Source of the DNA: an uncultured Bacilli bacterium
GTDB taxonomy: Bacteria; Bacillota_I; Bacilli_A; RF39; UBA660
DNA: 41,166 nt
NCBI GenBank assembly: GCA_949025205.1
Contig: CARMXJ010000008.1
Coordinates: 1-41,166, forward strand
Direction of reading: 5' to 3'
Positions 32,677 to 40,974 of this stretch are shown in pieces. Every line of letters begins with the position of its first letter. The first letter of the stretch is position 1. Position numbers and translations under genes: made by a program. The notes under the pieces are model-generated. The model ran no database searches. It was not told the origin of the DNA and was given only the letters and a program-made list of their open reading frames with translations.

Positions 32677-33875
32677 TCGATAAGGAAGCGAGGGCGAACG
32701 CTACGAACAGCAGTGGATGCAGCAATGTCGACGTCGGAATCGCCGTGGTAGAAGGAAATTGCGAAAAACGACGCACTACTAACATCTTTTAGCCAATAAC
32801 TAAAACGTCCTCCATTTCCATCACTATTTTTAAAATCTGGTTGTAATTGAAATAAAGCATATTGAAAATTGTCAATTCCTGTATCAAATCCACTTGAAGA
32901 CCACACAGTACTTCCATAAACATTCATTTCACTCATTAAATCAATTTGTCTATCATACCATGCCCAACTATTAGATGCTCCTCCATCTGTTCCATATCTA
33001 TTTGCTAATGTAACATTAACAGCATTTGTTAATAAATTTCTATAAGTTATAACATGACTTCCAAATGTTGGAGTTACATAAGTACCTAAATAATTTGGTA
33101 AGGTAATTTGTACCATTTCACTATTATAATATCCACCTTCAGTTGAGTTAGTTGCATTCATCCTAGCATTCATTAGATCCATAGCAGGTATTATTGTAGC
33201 ATGATGCTTCGTTAAAGAAGTATCTCCTGTGTTTAAATAATTATCCATATCAGCAATCAGCCATTTATGGTTTTGACTATCGATGATGTAGTCTCCTACA
33301 TAAATATCACCAAATGTTCCATCGCTTATCATCGTATACAAACTTCCATCTTGATGATATTTAGATATGTCTTTTCCACGATAGGTATTTCTCCTTAAAG
33401 AAACTCCAGCCTTTATATGTTTATTGTATTCTTCTTGCGTTAATCCATTTGTTGTAAAATTAATATTACATTTCGCGTTACTTTCTACGTTTTCTAACAC
33501 TAAGTTCCATGCATTATAATCCCAACTACCTGTTGTTTTTCCTCCTGTGCATTCTACATTTGTTTTATACAAACCTCTTTCAGGAATTGTTTTACTTTTA
33601 TTACCATCTACAACCACTGATAACATTTTGATATCATATCCAAAGTCTGGAATTTGTCCTTTTAGAACATTAAACTCTTTTTCTTCTTCATATAAGGCAT
33701 AACTTCTGTATAATAAAATACCTCCTATTAGAAGTATTATCCCTATTATTGAACCTATTACTATTCTTTTTTGATTTTTATTTTTCGTAAACCTTTCTAG
33801 TTCTGGGTCTTTCTTTTTACCTAATATACCCCCCTCTCGAGTTTTGATTGAGAGAATTTTTTCATTCTTTATCAT
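32673..33875 (-). CDS. Membrane-anchored surface protein, candidate DGR target
   Basis: 400 residues. A basic cytoplasmic start (TKNKNQKR) precedes a transmembrane helix at about 38-56 (IVIGSIIGIILLIGGILLY). A large extracellular part follows. A first module has two cysteines (VECTGG, AKCNINF) and ends near 143. The C-terminal module contains GDYIIDSQNHKWLIADMD, WAWYDRQIDLMSE and, at the end, RFSYWLKDVSSASFF through AVRSVRPRFLID. The W-L...VRP ending resembles C-type-lectin-like variable domains. AGAGGAGG precedes the ATG. The last ~100 bp are markedly GC-rich and form the candidate variable region. The gene is intact. Confidence 0.85.
   Translation of the reverse strand: MIKNEKILSIKTREGGILGKKKDPELERFTKNKNQKRIVIGSIIGIILLIGGILLYRSYALYEEEKEFNVLKGQIPDFGYDIKMLSVVVDGNKSKTIPERGLYKTNVECTGGKTTGSWDYNAWNLVLENVESNAKCNINFTTNGLTQEEYNKHIKAGVSLRRNTYRGKDISKYHQDGSLYTMISDGTFGDIYVGDYIIDSQNHKWLIADMDNYLNTGDTSLTKHHATIIPAMDLMNARMNATNSTEGGYYNSEMVQITLPNYLGTYVTPTFGSHVITYRNLLTNAVNVTLANRYGTDGGASNSWAWYDRQIDLMSEMNVYGSTVWSSSGFDTGIDNFQYALFQLQPDFKNSDGNGGRFSYWLKDVSSASFFAISFYHGDSDVDIAASTAVRSVRPRFLID
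32691..32794 (-). repeat. Candidate DGR variable region (VR)
   Basis: The final coding segment of the surface protein gene. I count 48 G+C in the 90 bases 32691-32780 against 26 in the next 90 (32791-32880). It shares ends and core blocks with the adenine-rich copy at 32160-32239. The encoded residues at the substituted sites (F, I, S, F, Y, H) replace Asn codons of the template. This is the pattern adenine-directed mutagenic retrohoming leaves. Confidence 0.65.
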
Positions 33876-33899
33876 TTTTTCCTCCTCTATTATGTATTC

Positions 33900-33928
33900 A
33901 TAATAACTATTTTTTAAATTTTTGACAA
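33900..33928 (-). promoter_or_regulatory. Promoter of the surface protein gene
   Basis: TTGTCA, 17-bp spacer, TATTAT on the minus strand, about 25 bases before the ATG at 33875. Confidence 0.65.
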
Positions 33929-33964
33929 GATTTTCTTAATTTTTGTTAATTATATCGTTACAGT

Positions 33965-34338
33965 TTAGTCAAAGGGTCCAAAAAACAATCTGAAATCCTT
34001 ATAAATACTGAGATAAAAGCGATTAACGATAGTCCAATTAATTGCAAATAATGTACAAAAATAATCAAAAATTAGGTAAAATATGCTTAAAATAGCCATT
34101 CTTATTGTAAAATTTGCTGCCAATTCCTTTATTTATCTGACTGAACTGTAACATTTTATCTTTTATTATTCCTATTTCTTATAAAAAAACATTCTAATAA
34201 ATAAATAAATAAATAAATAAATTGGAATCGTTAGAACAACTTGGCTTATTAATTTGCTAATTGTATCGCTTTTTTGTAAAACAGTTCCAATTAAAAACAT
34301 GATTCCTATATCCATAAATAGCGCTAAAATCCTAAGAG
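33965..34338 (-). pseudogene. RDD-family-like membrane protein pseudogene
   Basis: One minus-strand frame reads LRILALFMDIGIMFLIGTVLQ, an R-x-(L)A-x-x-x-D pattern typical of the first helix of RDD-family membrane proteins. It continues through KLISQVVLTIPIYLFIYLFI. After several in-frame stops it resumes as IKELAANFTIRMAILSIFYLIFDYF and ends FFGPFD-stop at 33965. No start codon with a Shine-Dalgarno is seen. An ATAA tetranucleotide repeat lies inside it. It fills most of the 545-bp gap between the surface gene and queH. Confidence 0.55.
34195..34222. repeat. ATAA tetranucleotide repeat
   Basis: About six ATAA units in tandem (34197-34220), inside the RDD-like pseudogene, where they encode a repeating YLFI segment on the minus strand. 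Such tracts change length by slippage. Confidence 0.9.
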
Positions 34339-34421
34339 TTCAAAAGAGCACAAAAACTTGTTATTTCATTTAGATAATTTTTTGATTTGCTTTTAAAAAT
34401 AGATTAGATTATTAATTCAAT

Positions 34422-35072
34422 TTACTTTTCTTTACTAAATAAACATCCACAATACTCCTGGCGATACAAATTATATTTTTTCGAAAATTCTATACTTTTT
34501 TTATAGCCCTCTTTTTTCTTAAAATCAGAAACCAAAAATAAGACTTTTTCTTCCTCGTTTTTATCTTTATTATAAATATCTTCTAATTTTAAACCAATGT
34601 TATTAATAACTTCTGCATTTTTATAAGGGCTAACGGTTAAAGTGGTCCCAAAATAAGCAAAATGATTTTCGATTGCTTTTTCCATTGTTTTTTCAAGTCG
34701 CAAGTAATAACACTTGTGGCATCTAGCACCACCTTCTCTTTCGTTTTCTAATCCTTTAGCTATTTTTTTGAATTCTTCATTTTCATAATCTATGTCCATA
34801 AAAGAAACCAGCACACCACTTTCTTTTAAAAAGCGAATTTGTTCTTTTTTTCGATGTTCGTATTCCTCTAAGGGCTCAATATTAGGGTTATAATAAAGTA
34901 CTGTAATAAAAAAGAAATCTTTTAATCTATCGATAACAGAAGTAGAGCAAGGTCCACAGCAACTATGCAAAAGAAGTGTTTTTTTCTCGGAAAATGCATT
35001 AATTTCTTGTTCCATTAATGCATTATAATTTATTTTTAAATCTTTTTGTTTTGGTAAATTCATCTTTCTCAT
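34422..35072 (-). CDS. queH: Epoxyqueuosine reductase QueH
   Basis: Catalyses the last step of queuosine synthesis, reducing epoxyqueuosine in tRNA; QueH is the cobalamin-independent, Fe-S type. Diagnostic motifs: LLLHSCCGPCS (two adjacent Cys plus a third), YYNPNIEPLEEYEHR, GARCHKCYYLRL, FGTTLTVSPYKN, and DFKKKEGYKKS with a terminal YCGCLFS. All cysteines are present. The start ATG 35072 overlaps the ftsQ stop (ATGA), giving 216 residues; ATG 35063 is possible. It is coupled to the ftsQ reading frame although functionally unrelated. Confidence 0.95.
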   Translation of the reverse strand: MRKMNLPKQKDLKINYNALMEQEINAFSEKKTLLLHSCCGPCSTSVIDRLKDFFFITVLYYNPNIEPLEEYEHRKKEQIRFLKESGVLVSFMDIDYENEEFKKIAKGLENEREGGARCHKCYYLRLEKTMEKAIENHFAYFGTTLTVSPYKNAEVINNIGLKLEDIYNKDKNEEEKVLFLVSDFKKKEGYKKSIEFSKKYNLYRQEYCGCLFSKEK

Positions 35073-35785
35073 TCCCCGTACAAATGCCAATATACATTTC
35101 CATTATCAGAATCAAGTTCTAATATTCCCTTCTCTGTTTGTGGAAGTGCTGAATATGTTATAGCATACATATCCAATCTGTCAATATTTATTAAATTAAT
35201 ATACACTTGATTTCCATCATTCATTCGAAGTAAAAATCTTGTATCATCAATCACTACATCTCCACTTTTACTAGGAGAATATTCAATTTCACTCACCATT
35301 TTTAAAGAATCCATACTAATATTCGACAATTCTTTAATAAGACGTTCATAAATAGAATCAGGTACAACATTAAGCAAAAATGGAATACCAGTAAAATCCC
35401 CGTTTGCGGTTTCATTTCCATTCGACAAAACATAACTTCCGTTACTTCGATTGTAAAACAAAACTTTTGCTTCTTCTATTTCAATGGTAAGCTTCCCAAA
35501 TAAACTTTTTTTTACAACTACACTATCCACTAAATCAAGTTTCGAAATGTTTTTTTGTAATGTAATTTTACTATACTTAAACATTTTCGGATAATCCTTA
35601 ATATTAGCAGCTAAAATAATATCATGATCACTAAGCAAAGTATTACCTATTATATAAATATTTTTAATAGACAAATTAACAACATAATAAAAACCTCCAA
35701 CTAATATAAAAAGGAAACTTAAAAGTACCAAGAAAGGTTTCCATCTCAAATGTCGTTTTATTTTTTTCTTTATATTCTTTGGCAT
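35069..35785 (-). CDS. ftsQ: Cell division protein FtsQ/DivIB
   Basis: 238-residue bitopic divisome protein. A short basic cytoplasmic tail (KNIKKKIKRHLRWK) precedes a transmembrane helix at about 18-38. The POTRA domain starts with IKNIYIIGNTLLSDHDII. A beta domain follows with VVIDDTRFLLRMNDG and a short C-terminus. ATG 35785 is used because AGGTGG lies 5 bases upstream; a slightly longer frame begins 9 bases earlier. It follows murG by 36 bp in the classical murG-divIB order. Confidence 0.9.
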   Translation of the reverse strand: MPKNIKKKIKRHLRWKPFLVLLSFLFILVGGFYYVVNLSIKNIYIIGNTLLSDHDIILAANIKDYPKMFKYSKITLQKNISKLDLVDSVVVKKSLFGKLTIEIEEAKVLFYNRSNGSYVLSNGNETANGDFTGIPFLLNVVPDSIYERLIKELSNISMDSLKMVSEIEYSPSKSGDVVIDDTRFLLRMNDGNQVYINLINIDRLDMYAITYSALPQTEKGILELDSDNGNVYWHLYGE

Positions 35786-35821
35786 ACCATCCACCTATAT
35801 TAATACTACCAAAAAAAAGAA

Positions 35822-36913
35822 CTATTTACTAGTTCCAATTAATTCCTTAACAGTTTTATAAATTGTATCTACAGGGTTGATTTCTTTATAAGCATGCATA
35901 TTCTTTTTTAATAAATCTACTTCTTTTTGATTATTTAATAAAACTTGAATTTGCCCAGCAAGGGATTCTTTTGTCAAATCTTTTTCCTCTAATACTTTAA
36001 TAATCCCTTTTTCTTCTAATTCTTTCGCATTAAAATATTGATGATTGTTTGCCACATTCGGGCTAGGAATTATGATACTTGGTTTTTCAAGTCCTATAAT
36101 TTCAAACAAAGTTCCGGCACCCGCTCTTGATATCACCAAATCACTAGCAGCCAAAATCCCCGGTAAATTTTCAAAATATGGAACAAACTTTACTCCTTTT
36201 GGATTGGTAATCTTTTTTTTAAACTTTTCAATATCGACATTACTTCCAGTAATATATAAAATTTCATATTCGTTATGCAAATCACTATTTAAAAACGAAA
36301 GCATTTTTTCATTTAAAGAAGAACTTCCTAAACTTCCTGCAACATACACAACCAATTTTTTAGAAACATGAAAACCAAGTAACGTTTTATCCACCCCTTT
36401 TGTACTCACTGCTCCATTCAAAGCTGGATGTCCCGTATACACAATTTTTTTAGCTCTTTTCAAATAAGGAATAGAACTTTTAAACGTTACCCCCACAACA
36501 TCCGCATATCGGCTAACCAGATAATTTACTTTTCCAGGGCGACTATTTTGTTCATGAATAAACGTTTTAATTCCTAACTTTTTGGCAGCTTTTAAAACAG
36601 GATACGTAACATACCCTCCAACTCCAATAACAATATCAGGTTTAAAATCCTTCATAATATTTACACACTTTTTAAAGGCTTTTTGAATTAAAAACACATT
36701 TTTAATATCCCTTTTAACATCTTTTGTAAATCCATAAATTTCAAGAGATTCATAAGGAATTCCTTTTTCAGGAACGATTTGTTTTTCCATTCGATTATGG
36801 GTTCCAATATATAAAACGTTTACATTTTTCTCTCGTTTTTGAAATTCTTTTAAAATAGACAAAGCAGGATAAATGTGCCCTCCACTTCCTCCAGCAGATA
36901 TAATTATATTCAT
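35822..36913 (-). CDS. murG: UDP-GlcNAc:lipid I N-acetylglucosaminyltransferase MurG
   Basis: Peripheral membrane glycosyltransferase (GT28) that makes lipid II. The N-terminal glycine loop AGGSGGHIYPAL (7-18) and the second GVGGYVTYP loop are present, with HEQNSRPGKVN following. In the C-terminal domain are YVAGSLGSSSLN and the UDP-GlcNAc-binding ISRAGAGTLFEI. 363 residues, normal. AAAGGTGG precedes the ATG. It begins the murG-ftsQ-queH operon; a TATAAT at 36937-36932 is a likely -10 box. Confidence 0.97.
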   Translation of the reverse strand: MNIIISAGGSGGHIYPALSILKEFQKREKNVNVLYIGTHNRMEKQIVPEKGIPYESLEIYGFTKDVKRDIKNVFLIQKAFKKCVNIMKDFKPDIVIGVGGYVTYPVLKAAKKLGIKTFIHEQNSRPGKVNYLVSRYADVVGVTFKSSIPYLKRAKKIVYTGHPALNGAVSTKGVDKTLLGFHVSKKLVVYVAGSLGSSSLNEKMLSFLNSDLHNEYEILYITGSNVDIEKFKKKITNPKGVKFVPYFENLPGILAASDLVISRAGAGTLFEIIGLEKPSIIIPSPNVANNHQYFNAKELEEKGIIKVLEEKDLTKESLAGQIQVLLNNQKEVDLLKKNMHAYKEINPVDTIYKTVKELIGTSK

Positions 36914-37064
36914 AAGACCACCTTTAAAATAATTATACTACAAATATAGTAAACTTATTAGCAAAACAAAAAAAGAATGTAAAATAAGATTTTAACAAAA
37001 TTCAGGATTGTTTTTCTATTATTAATAATAAAGTATGCTAAAATAATGAAAAAAGGAGAAAAAT

Positions 37065-37598
37065 ATGGAGCAAAAATACGATCTAAGTGACAATTATTTT
37101 AAATATTTTAATGAAGCCCAAGGAGCAAATATATTAAAGAAAAAATTACTAAAAAAACCAAATAAAAAAATACAAAGATGGACAACAAATCTTTACAGGA
37201 CTATCTTTAAGTATGTAATTGTTTTAAGTATTTTCTTATTTGCATCTGCCATATATGGAAATACCAATCTTGTAGAATTATCACTCTTCTTATTATGCGG
37301 TATTGCTATTCTTTTTCCTATTACTTTTTTATACTTTTATTATTTTAGTAAAAAGGATTTAAATAGCAAAAAAGGTACTTTAATGATTACAAAAGAAGGA
37401 ATTATAGATAACGCTGAAAATGGCTTAAAAATAGAGGCAAACTACGATACTTTAGATTTGGTAATTATAACTAAAAATCTAATTGTATTTTCCTTAAAAT
37501 ATCCCCTATTTATCTTTATAAAGAAAGAAAATGAAGAACAAATCATAAAAGAATTAAAAAAATATACAAATGTTCCTATTATTAATTCACAAAAATAA
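37065..37598 (+). CDS. YcxB-like membrane protein
   Basis: 177 residues. Two adjacent transmembrane helices lie at about 47-63 and 70-93 (IFKYVIVLSIFLFASAI; LSLFLLCGIAILFPITFLYF). The C-terminal domain has GTLMITKEGIIDN, YDTLDLVIITKNLIVF and FIFIKKEN, the pattern of YcxB-type C-terminal domains. AAAAGGAG precedes the ATG, and an extended -10 (TGCTAAAAT) lies just upstream. It is the only plus-strand gene between murG and ftsW, and ends 2 bp before the ftsW stop. Role unknown. Confidence 0.7.
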   Translation: MEQKYDLSDNYFKYFNEAQGANILKKKLLKKPNKKIQRWTTNLYRTIFKYVIVLSIFLFASAIYGNTNLVELSLFLLCGIAILFPITFLYFYYFSKKDLNSKKGTLMITKEGIIDNAENGLKIEANYDTLDLVIITKNLIVFSLKYPLFIFIKKENEEQIIKELKKYTNVPIINSQK

Positions 37599-37600
37599 AA

Positions 37601-38689
37601 TTAATGCCCATGGCGACTCACATTTAAAATAATTCCGATACTCGCCATACTAACAAGTAAACTGCTACCGCCATACGATAAAAATGGCAAAGTAACACCT
37701 GTAACAGGGATAATCCCCACAACGACCATAAGATTTAAAAGCGCTTGAATAATAATTCCAAAAGCCAGTCCAAAAGAAAAATATTTGCCAAACAAATCGC
37801 TTTGTTTAAAAGAAGTACTTAGTGCCCGATAAAAGATAAAAAAGAAAATGCTTGTCACGATTAAAACGCCTAAAAAACCAAATTCTTCACTTATGATAGA
37901 AAAGATGAAATCCGTTTGAGGTTCAGGAAGATAAAAATGTTTCTGACGCGATTTCATAAATCCTTGTCCGAGCAACCCACCCGGACCTATTGCATACAAA
38001 CTTTGAATAATTTGGAATCCACTACCCAAAGGGTCTGTCCACGGATTTAAAAAAGAGACAATCCTCGCCATCCGATAAGGAGCAATAATAATTAATCCAA
38101 CAATTCCTACAAGACCTACAAGACCTATTTTTACAAAAAAAGAAATTTCAACTCCCGATATAAAAATCATAACCACTAAAGTAAGAACAATAACCATCGC
38201 TGTTCCAAAATCCGGTTCCAACATAATGAGGCCAAAAAATACAAAAATAACGCTTAAAATAGGAAGAACTCCTTTTTTTATATCACGCATATTTTTTTGA
38301 TTATTGGCTAAATATTTGGCAACATAAATAATTAGACCTATCTTAGCAAATTCTGAAGGTTGTATGCCAAATCCGCCTAGTCCAAACCAACTACGACTTC
38401 CGTTACGAATAGTCCCAATTCCAGGAATAAGAACCAAAATAAGAAGTCCAAAACAAATAAACAAAATGGTATTTGCTTTTTCGTAATACAGATGATAATC
38501 CACTTTTGATAAAAATAGCATAACAAAAATACCTACAATAAAAAATAATCCTTGTGCCTTGATAAATTTGAAAGAATCTGAAAACTTATACTCTGCCCAA
38601 ATACTACTGGCAGAATAAATCATAACAATTCCAAATAAGGCAATTAAAATAACGGCTAAAAATAATTTATAATCCATTTTATTTTTCAT
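37601..38689 (-). CDS. ftsW: Peptidoglycan glycosyltransferase FtsW (SEDS family)
   Basis: Polytopic SEDS glycan polymerase working with a class B PBP at the septum. 362 residues with about ten helices. Signatures: MIYSASS near the N-terminus, GSRSWFGLGGFGIQPSEFAKI, LEPDFGTA, ARIVSFLNPW, FIFSIISEEFGFLG and GVTLPFLSYGGSSLL. The ATG at 38689 follows GAGGTATTTT; the longer frame opens with an ATG overlapping that site. Neighbouring murG and ftsQ favour FtsW over RodA, and its closest SEDS type cannot be decided by eye alone. Confidence 0.9.
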   Translation of the reverse strand: MKNKMDYKLFLAVILIALFGIVMIYSASSIWAEYKFSDSFKFIKAQGLFFIVGIFVMLFLSKVDYHLYYEKANTILFICFGLLILVLIPGIGTIRNGSRSWFGLGGFGIQPSEFAKIGLIIYVAKYLANNQKNMRDIKKGVLPILSVIFVFFGLIMLEPDFGTAMVIVLTLVVMIFISGVEISFFVKIGLVGLVGIVGLIIIAPYRMARIVSFLNPWTDPLGSGFQIIQSLYAIGPGGLLGQGFMKSRQKHFYLPEPQTDFIFSIISEEFGFLGVLIVTSIFFFIFYRALSTSFKQSDLFGKYFSFGLAFGIIIQALLNLMVVVGIIPVTGVTLPFLSYGGSSLLVSMASIGIILNVSRHGH

Positions 38690-38722
38690 AAAATACCTCA
38701 TTAAATTTTATGAATAGAAAAT

Positions 38723-38750
38723 AAAAAAAGTAGTAAAATGAACTACTTTT
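38723..38750 (-). terminator. Terminator between the 38.7-39.5 kb gene and ftsW
   Basis: AAAAGTAGT and ACTACTTTT form a 9-bp stem around TCATTTT, followed by seven T on the minus strand. Confidence 0.9.
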
Positions 38751-39513
38751 ATAAACTTTTATTTCTATACCTTTTTAATATTTCATCCTGAGATAGTGTA
38801 TCAAATTGATAAAACGCTAACGTTTTTAAAGGAGTATGAATAGTGGTAGTATAAAAAGGCCACTTTTCTTTTCTAATTTGTTCCAAACGAAATGGAATAT
38901 CTTCTCCCTTTGTTTTATCTAAAATCATGGGCCCCAATAATCTTTCAAAATCGAAAATAGACATAACAAAACCATTTGAAATATCAATAACATAAGATTC
39001 GTTATAAGAAACACTATAACTATGAAGCCAATAAGCACCAGAAAAACTATTCGGACAAATCGCCGTAACAGCGTAATCTTCAGGATGTAATTTTGAAAAT
39101 TCATAAGTAACAAAATGACAGTTATAATCAAAATTTTCGTAAGAACTTGAATCATAACCATTTAATAACTTTTTGCTAGTTTTTGTCTTAGCTTTTCCGA
39201 CTTGCTTAATAGATTCATATTCCTTTTCATACATAGAACGAATAGGTAAAAAAGAAAAATTTCCTTTACTAGATACTATTGTATACATTCTCGTTTTTTC
39301 ATCATAAACAATATCTTTAATCCATTTACAACGTTTCCAAAAGGAAAAATTAGGTGTTTCATTAGAAGTTGCTATTGTACTGATACATTGTAAAACCTCC
39401 TCTTCTTCGCGATAATGATATTTTTCTAAAATTTCATAAAACTTTCGCGTGCAAGAAGAAGGAACACTAGCATCTGCTAAAAACTTAGTTCTTAAAAGAG
39501 CAATAGGTTCCAA
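38749..39513 (-). CDS. Hypothetical protein with possible Cys/His/Asp site
   Basis: 254 residues, TTG start with GGAG 8 bases upstream; no recognised family. No signal peptide. Cys132 (YNCHFVTYEFSKLHP), His164 (YWLHSYSVSY) and Asp177 (YVIDISNG) are in the order and rough spacing of a transglutaminase/papain-like triad: C at the start of a helix, H on a strand, D on the next strand. This is only a pattern. It starts 3 bp after a 50-residue ORF and probably shares its transcript. A strong terminator follows. Confidence 0.6.
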   Translation of the reverse strand: MEPIALLRTKFLADASVPSSCTRKFYEILEKYHYREEEEVLQCISTIATSNETPNFSFWKRCKWIKDIVYDEKTRMYTIVSSKGNFSFLPIRSMYEKEYESIKQVGKAKTKTSKKLLNGYDSSSYENFDYNCHFVTYEFSKLHPEDYAVTAICPNSFSGAYWLHSYSVSYNESYVIDISNGFVMSIFDFERLLGPMILDKTKGEDIPFRLEQIRKEKWPFYTTTIHTPLKTLAFYQFDTLSQDEILKRYRNKSL

Positions 39514-39516
39514 AGG

Positions 39517-39669
39517 TTATGACTCCAAAGCATTTTTTAGTTTTAAAAGCAATTGTCTATTTTTTCTTTGAAGATAAACAAAAAATTCCATAACAGCCGC
39601 ATCGGCACAATTCCTTCCTTTTTTCATAGAAGCCTCTATTTCTTGACATAATTTTTCACAAGGATACAT
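39517..39669 (-). CDS. Small ORF, 50 residues
   Basis: ATG at 39669 with GGAGTG seven bases upstream. The product begins MYPCEKLCQEIEASMKKG and has a helical, basic C-terminal half ending LLLKLKNALES. Three cysteines (Cys4, Cys8, Cys21) lie in the first half. It is followed 3 bp later by the Cys/His/Asp candidate gene, whose Shine-Dalgarno lies in this ORF's last codons. That suggests a translated two-gene unit. No family recognised. Confidence 0.6.
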   Translation of the reverse strand: MYPCEKLCQEIEASMKKGRNCADAAVMEFFVYLQRKNRQLLLKLKNALES

Positions 39670-39687
39670 AAAATCACTCCATTTCTA

Positions 39688-40884
39688 TTAAAAATCTGCA
39701 TCCATTAAAAATGTAAAAATCGAAATACAACGAACATCATCCAAAGGTAAACCACTTTCATCCATAGTAATGATATATTTTAGAGATGCATCATCTATAG
39801 TTTTAAATTTCTCTGCTATTTTAAAAACATCTTCTTTTGAAAGAGATAAGCAACATTCAATATATTTAGTTGTATCTTTTTTGGTTGCAACAAAAGAAAT
39901 TGTTTCTTTTCCAATTTTACCAGTGGCTACAAAGTAACCTTTACGAACTAATTCGTTATAAATCAAATTTTCAAAACAAACAGAATAATCTAATGTGCGA
40001 TTTGCTTTTACTTTTCGCAGACCAAAATCTGCAATATAATACTTGCTTAAAGTTTTTAAAGTTTGTTTGTTTTCTATATCATAACGTTCTACTTTATGAA
40101 GCAAATAAGAGGAACACAAAGCATTCAAATATTTATAAAGAGTATCGGTAGCCACACTATATCCTTCCATTTTCAAATACTCTAAAATAGCGGTGGCAGA
40201 AAAAGAACTCCCTTCTGTTTCAATCATATATTGTAAAATTTTATTTAAAGCCCCCACATCACTTAATTTTAAGGAAGAAACGACTTCATACAATAATGTC
40301 GAATCAACTGTATCCAACAAATAATTTTTTTTCTCAAATTCGCCAGAAAATAAAAATCGAGCAGGCATTGTTCCCCATTCAAAGATACTAAAGAGTAAAT
40401 CTTTATAGTTTTTCTTTGTCGTTTTTTTGATATCTAAGACTTCTAAAAAAGAAAAAGGCTGGATTTCCAAAGAAATCATATTTTTTTCAAAAGGATTAGT
40501 TCTATCTGAAAAAAAATCTTTAGAACTTGAAGTAGATACAAAAAGATTAAATTGTTTGTTAAAATGAAGAGTCTTTATCACTTCTTCAAAATGAACAATC
40601 TTTTGTATTTCATCCAAAAAGACATAATAAGTATCCCTATCTTGCACAATATTTTTAATATAATTAATTAAATCGAAAGCATTGCTTAAATTTTCATATT
40701 CCAAAGAATCAAAATCAAAAAATAAAATATGTTCTTTGTTAATACCATTGTCTAATAATTCTTCTTCAATTTGTCGTATCAAAACTGTTTTGCCACATCT
40801 ACGTAATCCATACAAAAATTTGATACACGAATTTTGATAATAAACTTCTCTTAAAAGTTTTAAATAATATTCCCGTTTGTACAT
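39688..40884 (-). CDS. AAA ATPase with DUF4143-like C-terminus
   Basis: 398 residues. The N-terminal AAA_14-type ATPase has Walker A GLRRCGKTVLIRQ and Walker B YYVFLDEIQ. A sensor-like VSTSSS (family usually TGSS) and PFSFLEVL follow. A winged-helix-like middle (SSFSATAILEYLKMEGYSVATDTLYKYL) leads to a C-terminal part with YYIADFGLR, FENLIYNELVRKGY and a restriction-fold-like GKETISFVATKK...KYIECCLSL. Such ATPases are common and mobile in gut bacteria, with no firmly known role. ATG 40884 has GGTGA five bases upstream; the longer frame begins at a GTG within it. Confidence 0.88.
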   Translation of the reverse strand: MYKREYYLKLLREVYYQNSCIKFLYGLRRCGKTVLIRQIEEELLDNGINKEHILFFDFDSLEYENLSNAFDLINYIKNIVQDRDTYYVFLDEIQKIVHFEEVIKTLHFNKQFNLFVSTSSSKDFFSDRTNPFEKNMISLEIQPFSFLEVLDIKKTTKKNYKDLLFSIFEWGTMPARFLFSGEFEKKNYLLDTVDSTLLYEVVSSLKLSDVGALNKILQYMIETEGSSFSATAILEYLKMEGYSVATDTLYKYLNALCSSYLLHKVERYDIENKQTLKTLSKYYIADFGLRKVKANRTLDYSVCFENLIYNELVRKGYFVATGKIGKETISFVATKKDTTKYIECCLSLSKEDVFKIAEKFKTIDDASLKYIITMDESGLPLDDVRCISIFTFLMDADF

Positions 40885-40902
40885 AAAATTCACCGTGACT
40901 TA

Positions 40903-40945
40903 CTATAACAAAATTTCTTTTAATTTTAAAGTTTTTTTGTTATAG
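40903..40945. repeat. 11-bp inverted repeat upstream of the AAA ATPase
   Basis: CTATAACAAAA (40903-40913) and TTTTGTTATAG (40935-40945) are perfect inverted copies 21 bases apart, 18 bases before the ATPase start. It may be an operator or an RNA stem in the leader. Confidence 0.6.
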
Positions 40946-40970
40946 CAAAAAAAAATAGTTTTTTACTATT
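40946..40970 (-). terminator. Terminator of the Rpn-like gene
   Basis: AATAGT and ACTATT pair around AAAAA on the minus strand and run into nine or more T, shortly after the stop at 40975. Confidence 0.8.
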
Positions 40971-40974
40971 CTTT

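Noticed and set aside
31589..34421. Insertion sequence or prophage remnant
   Set aside because: No transposase motif, terminal inverted repeats, target duplication or phage gene could be found; the RT remnant and repeat pair fit a retroelement better.
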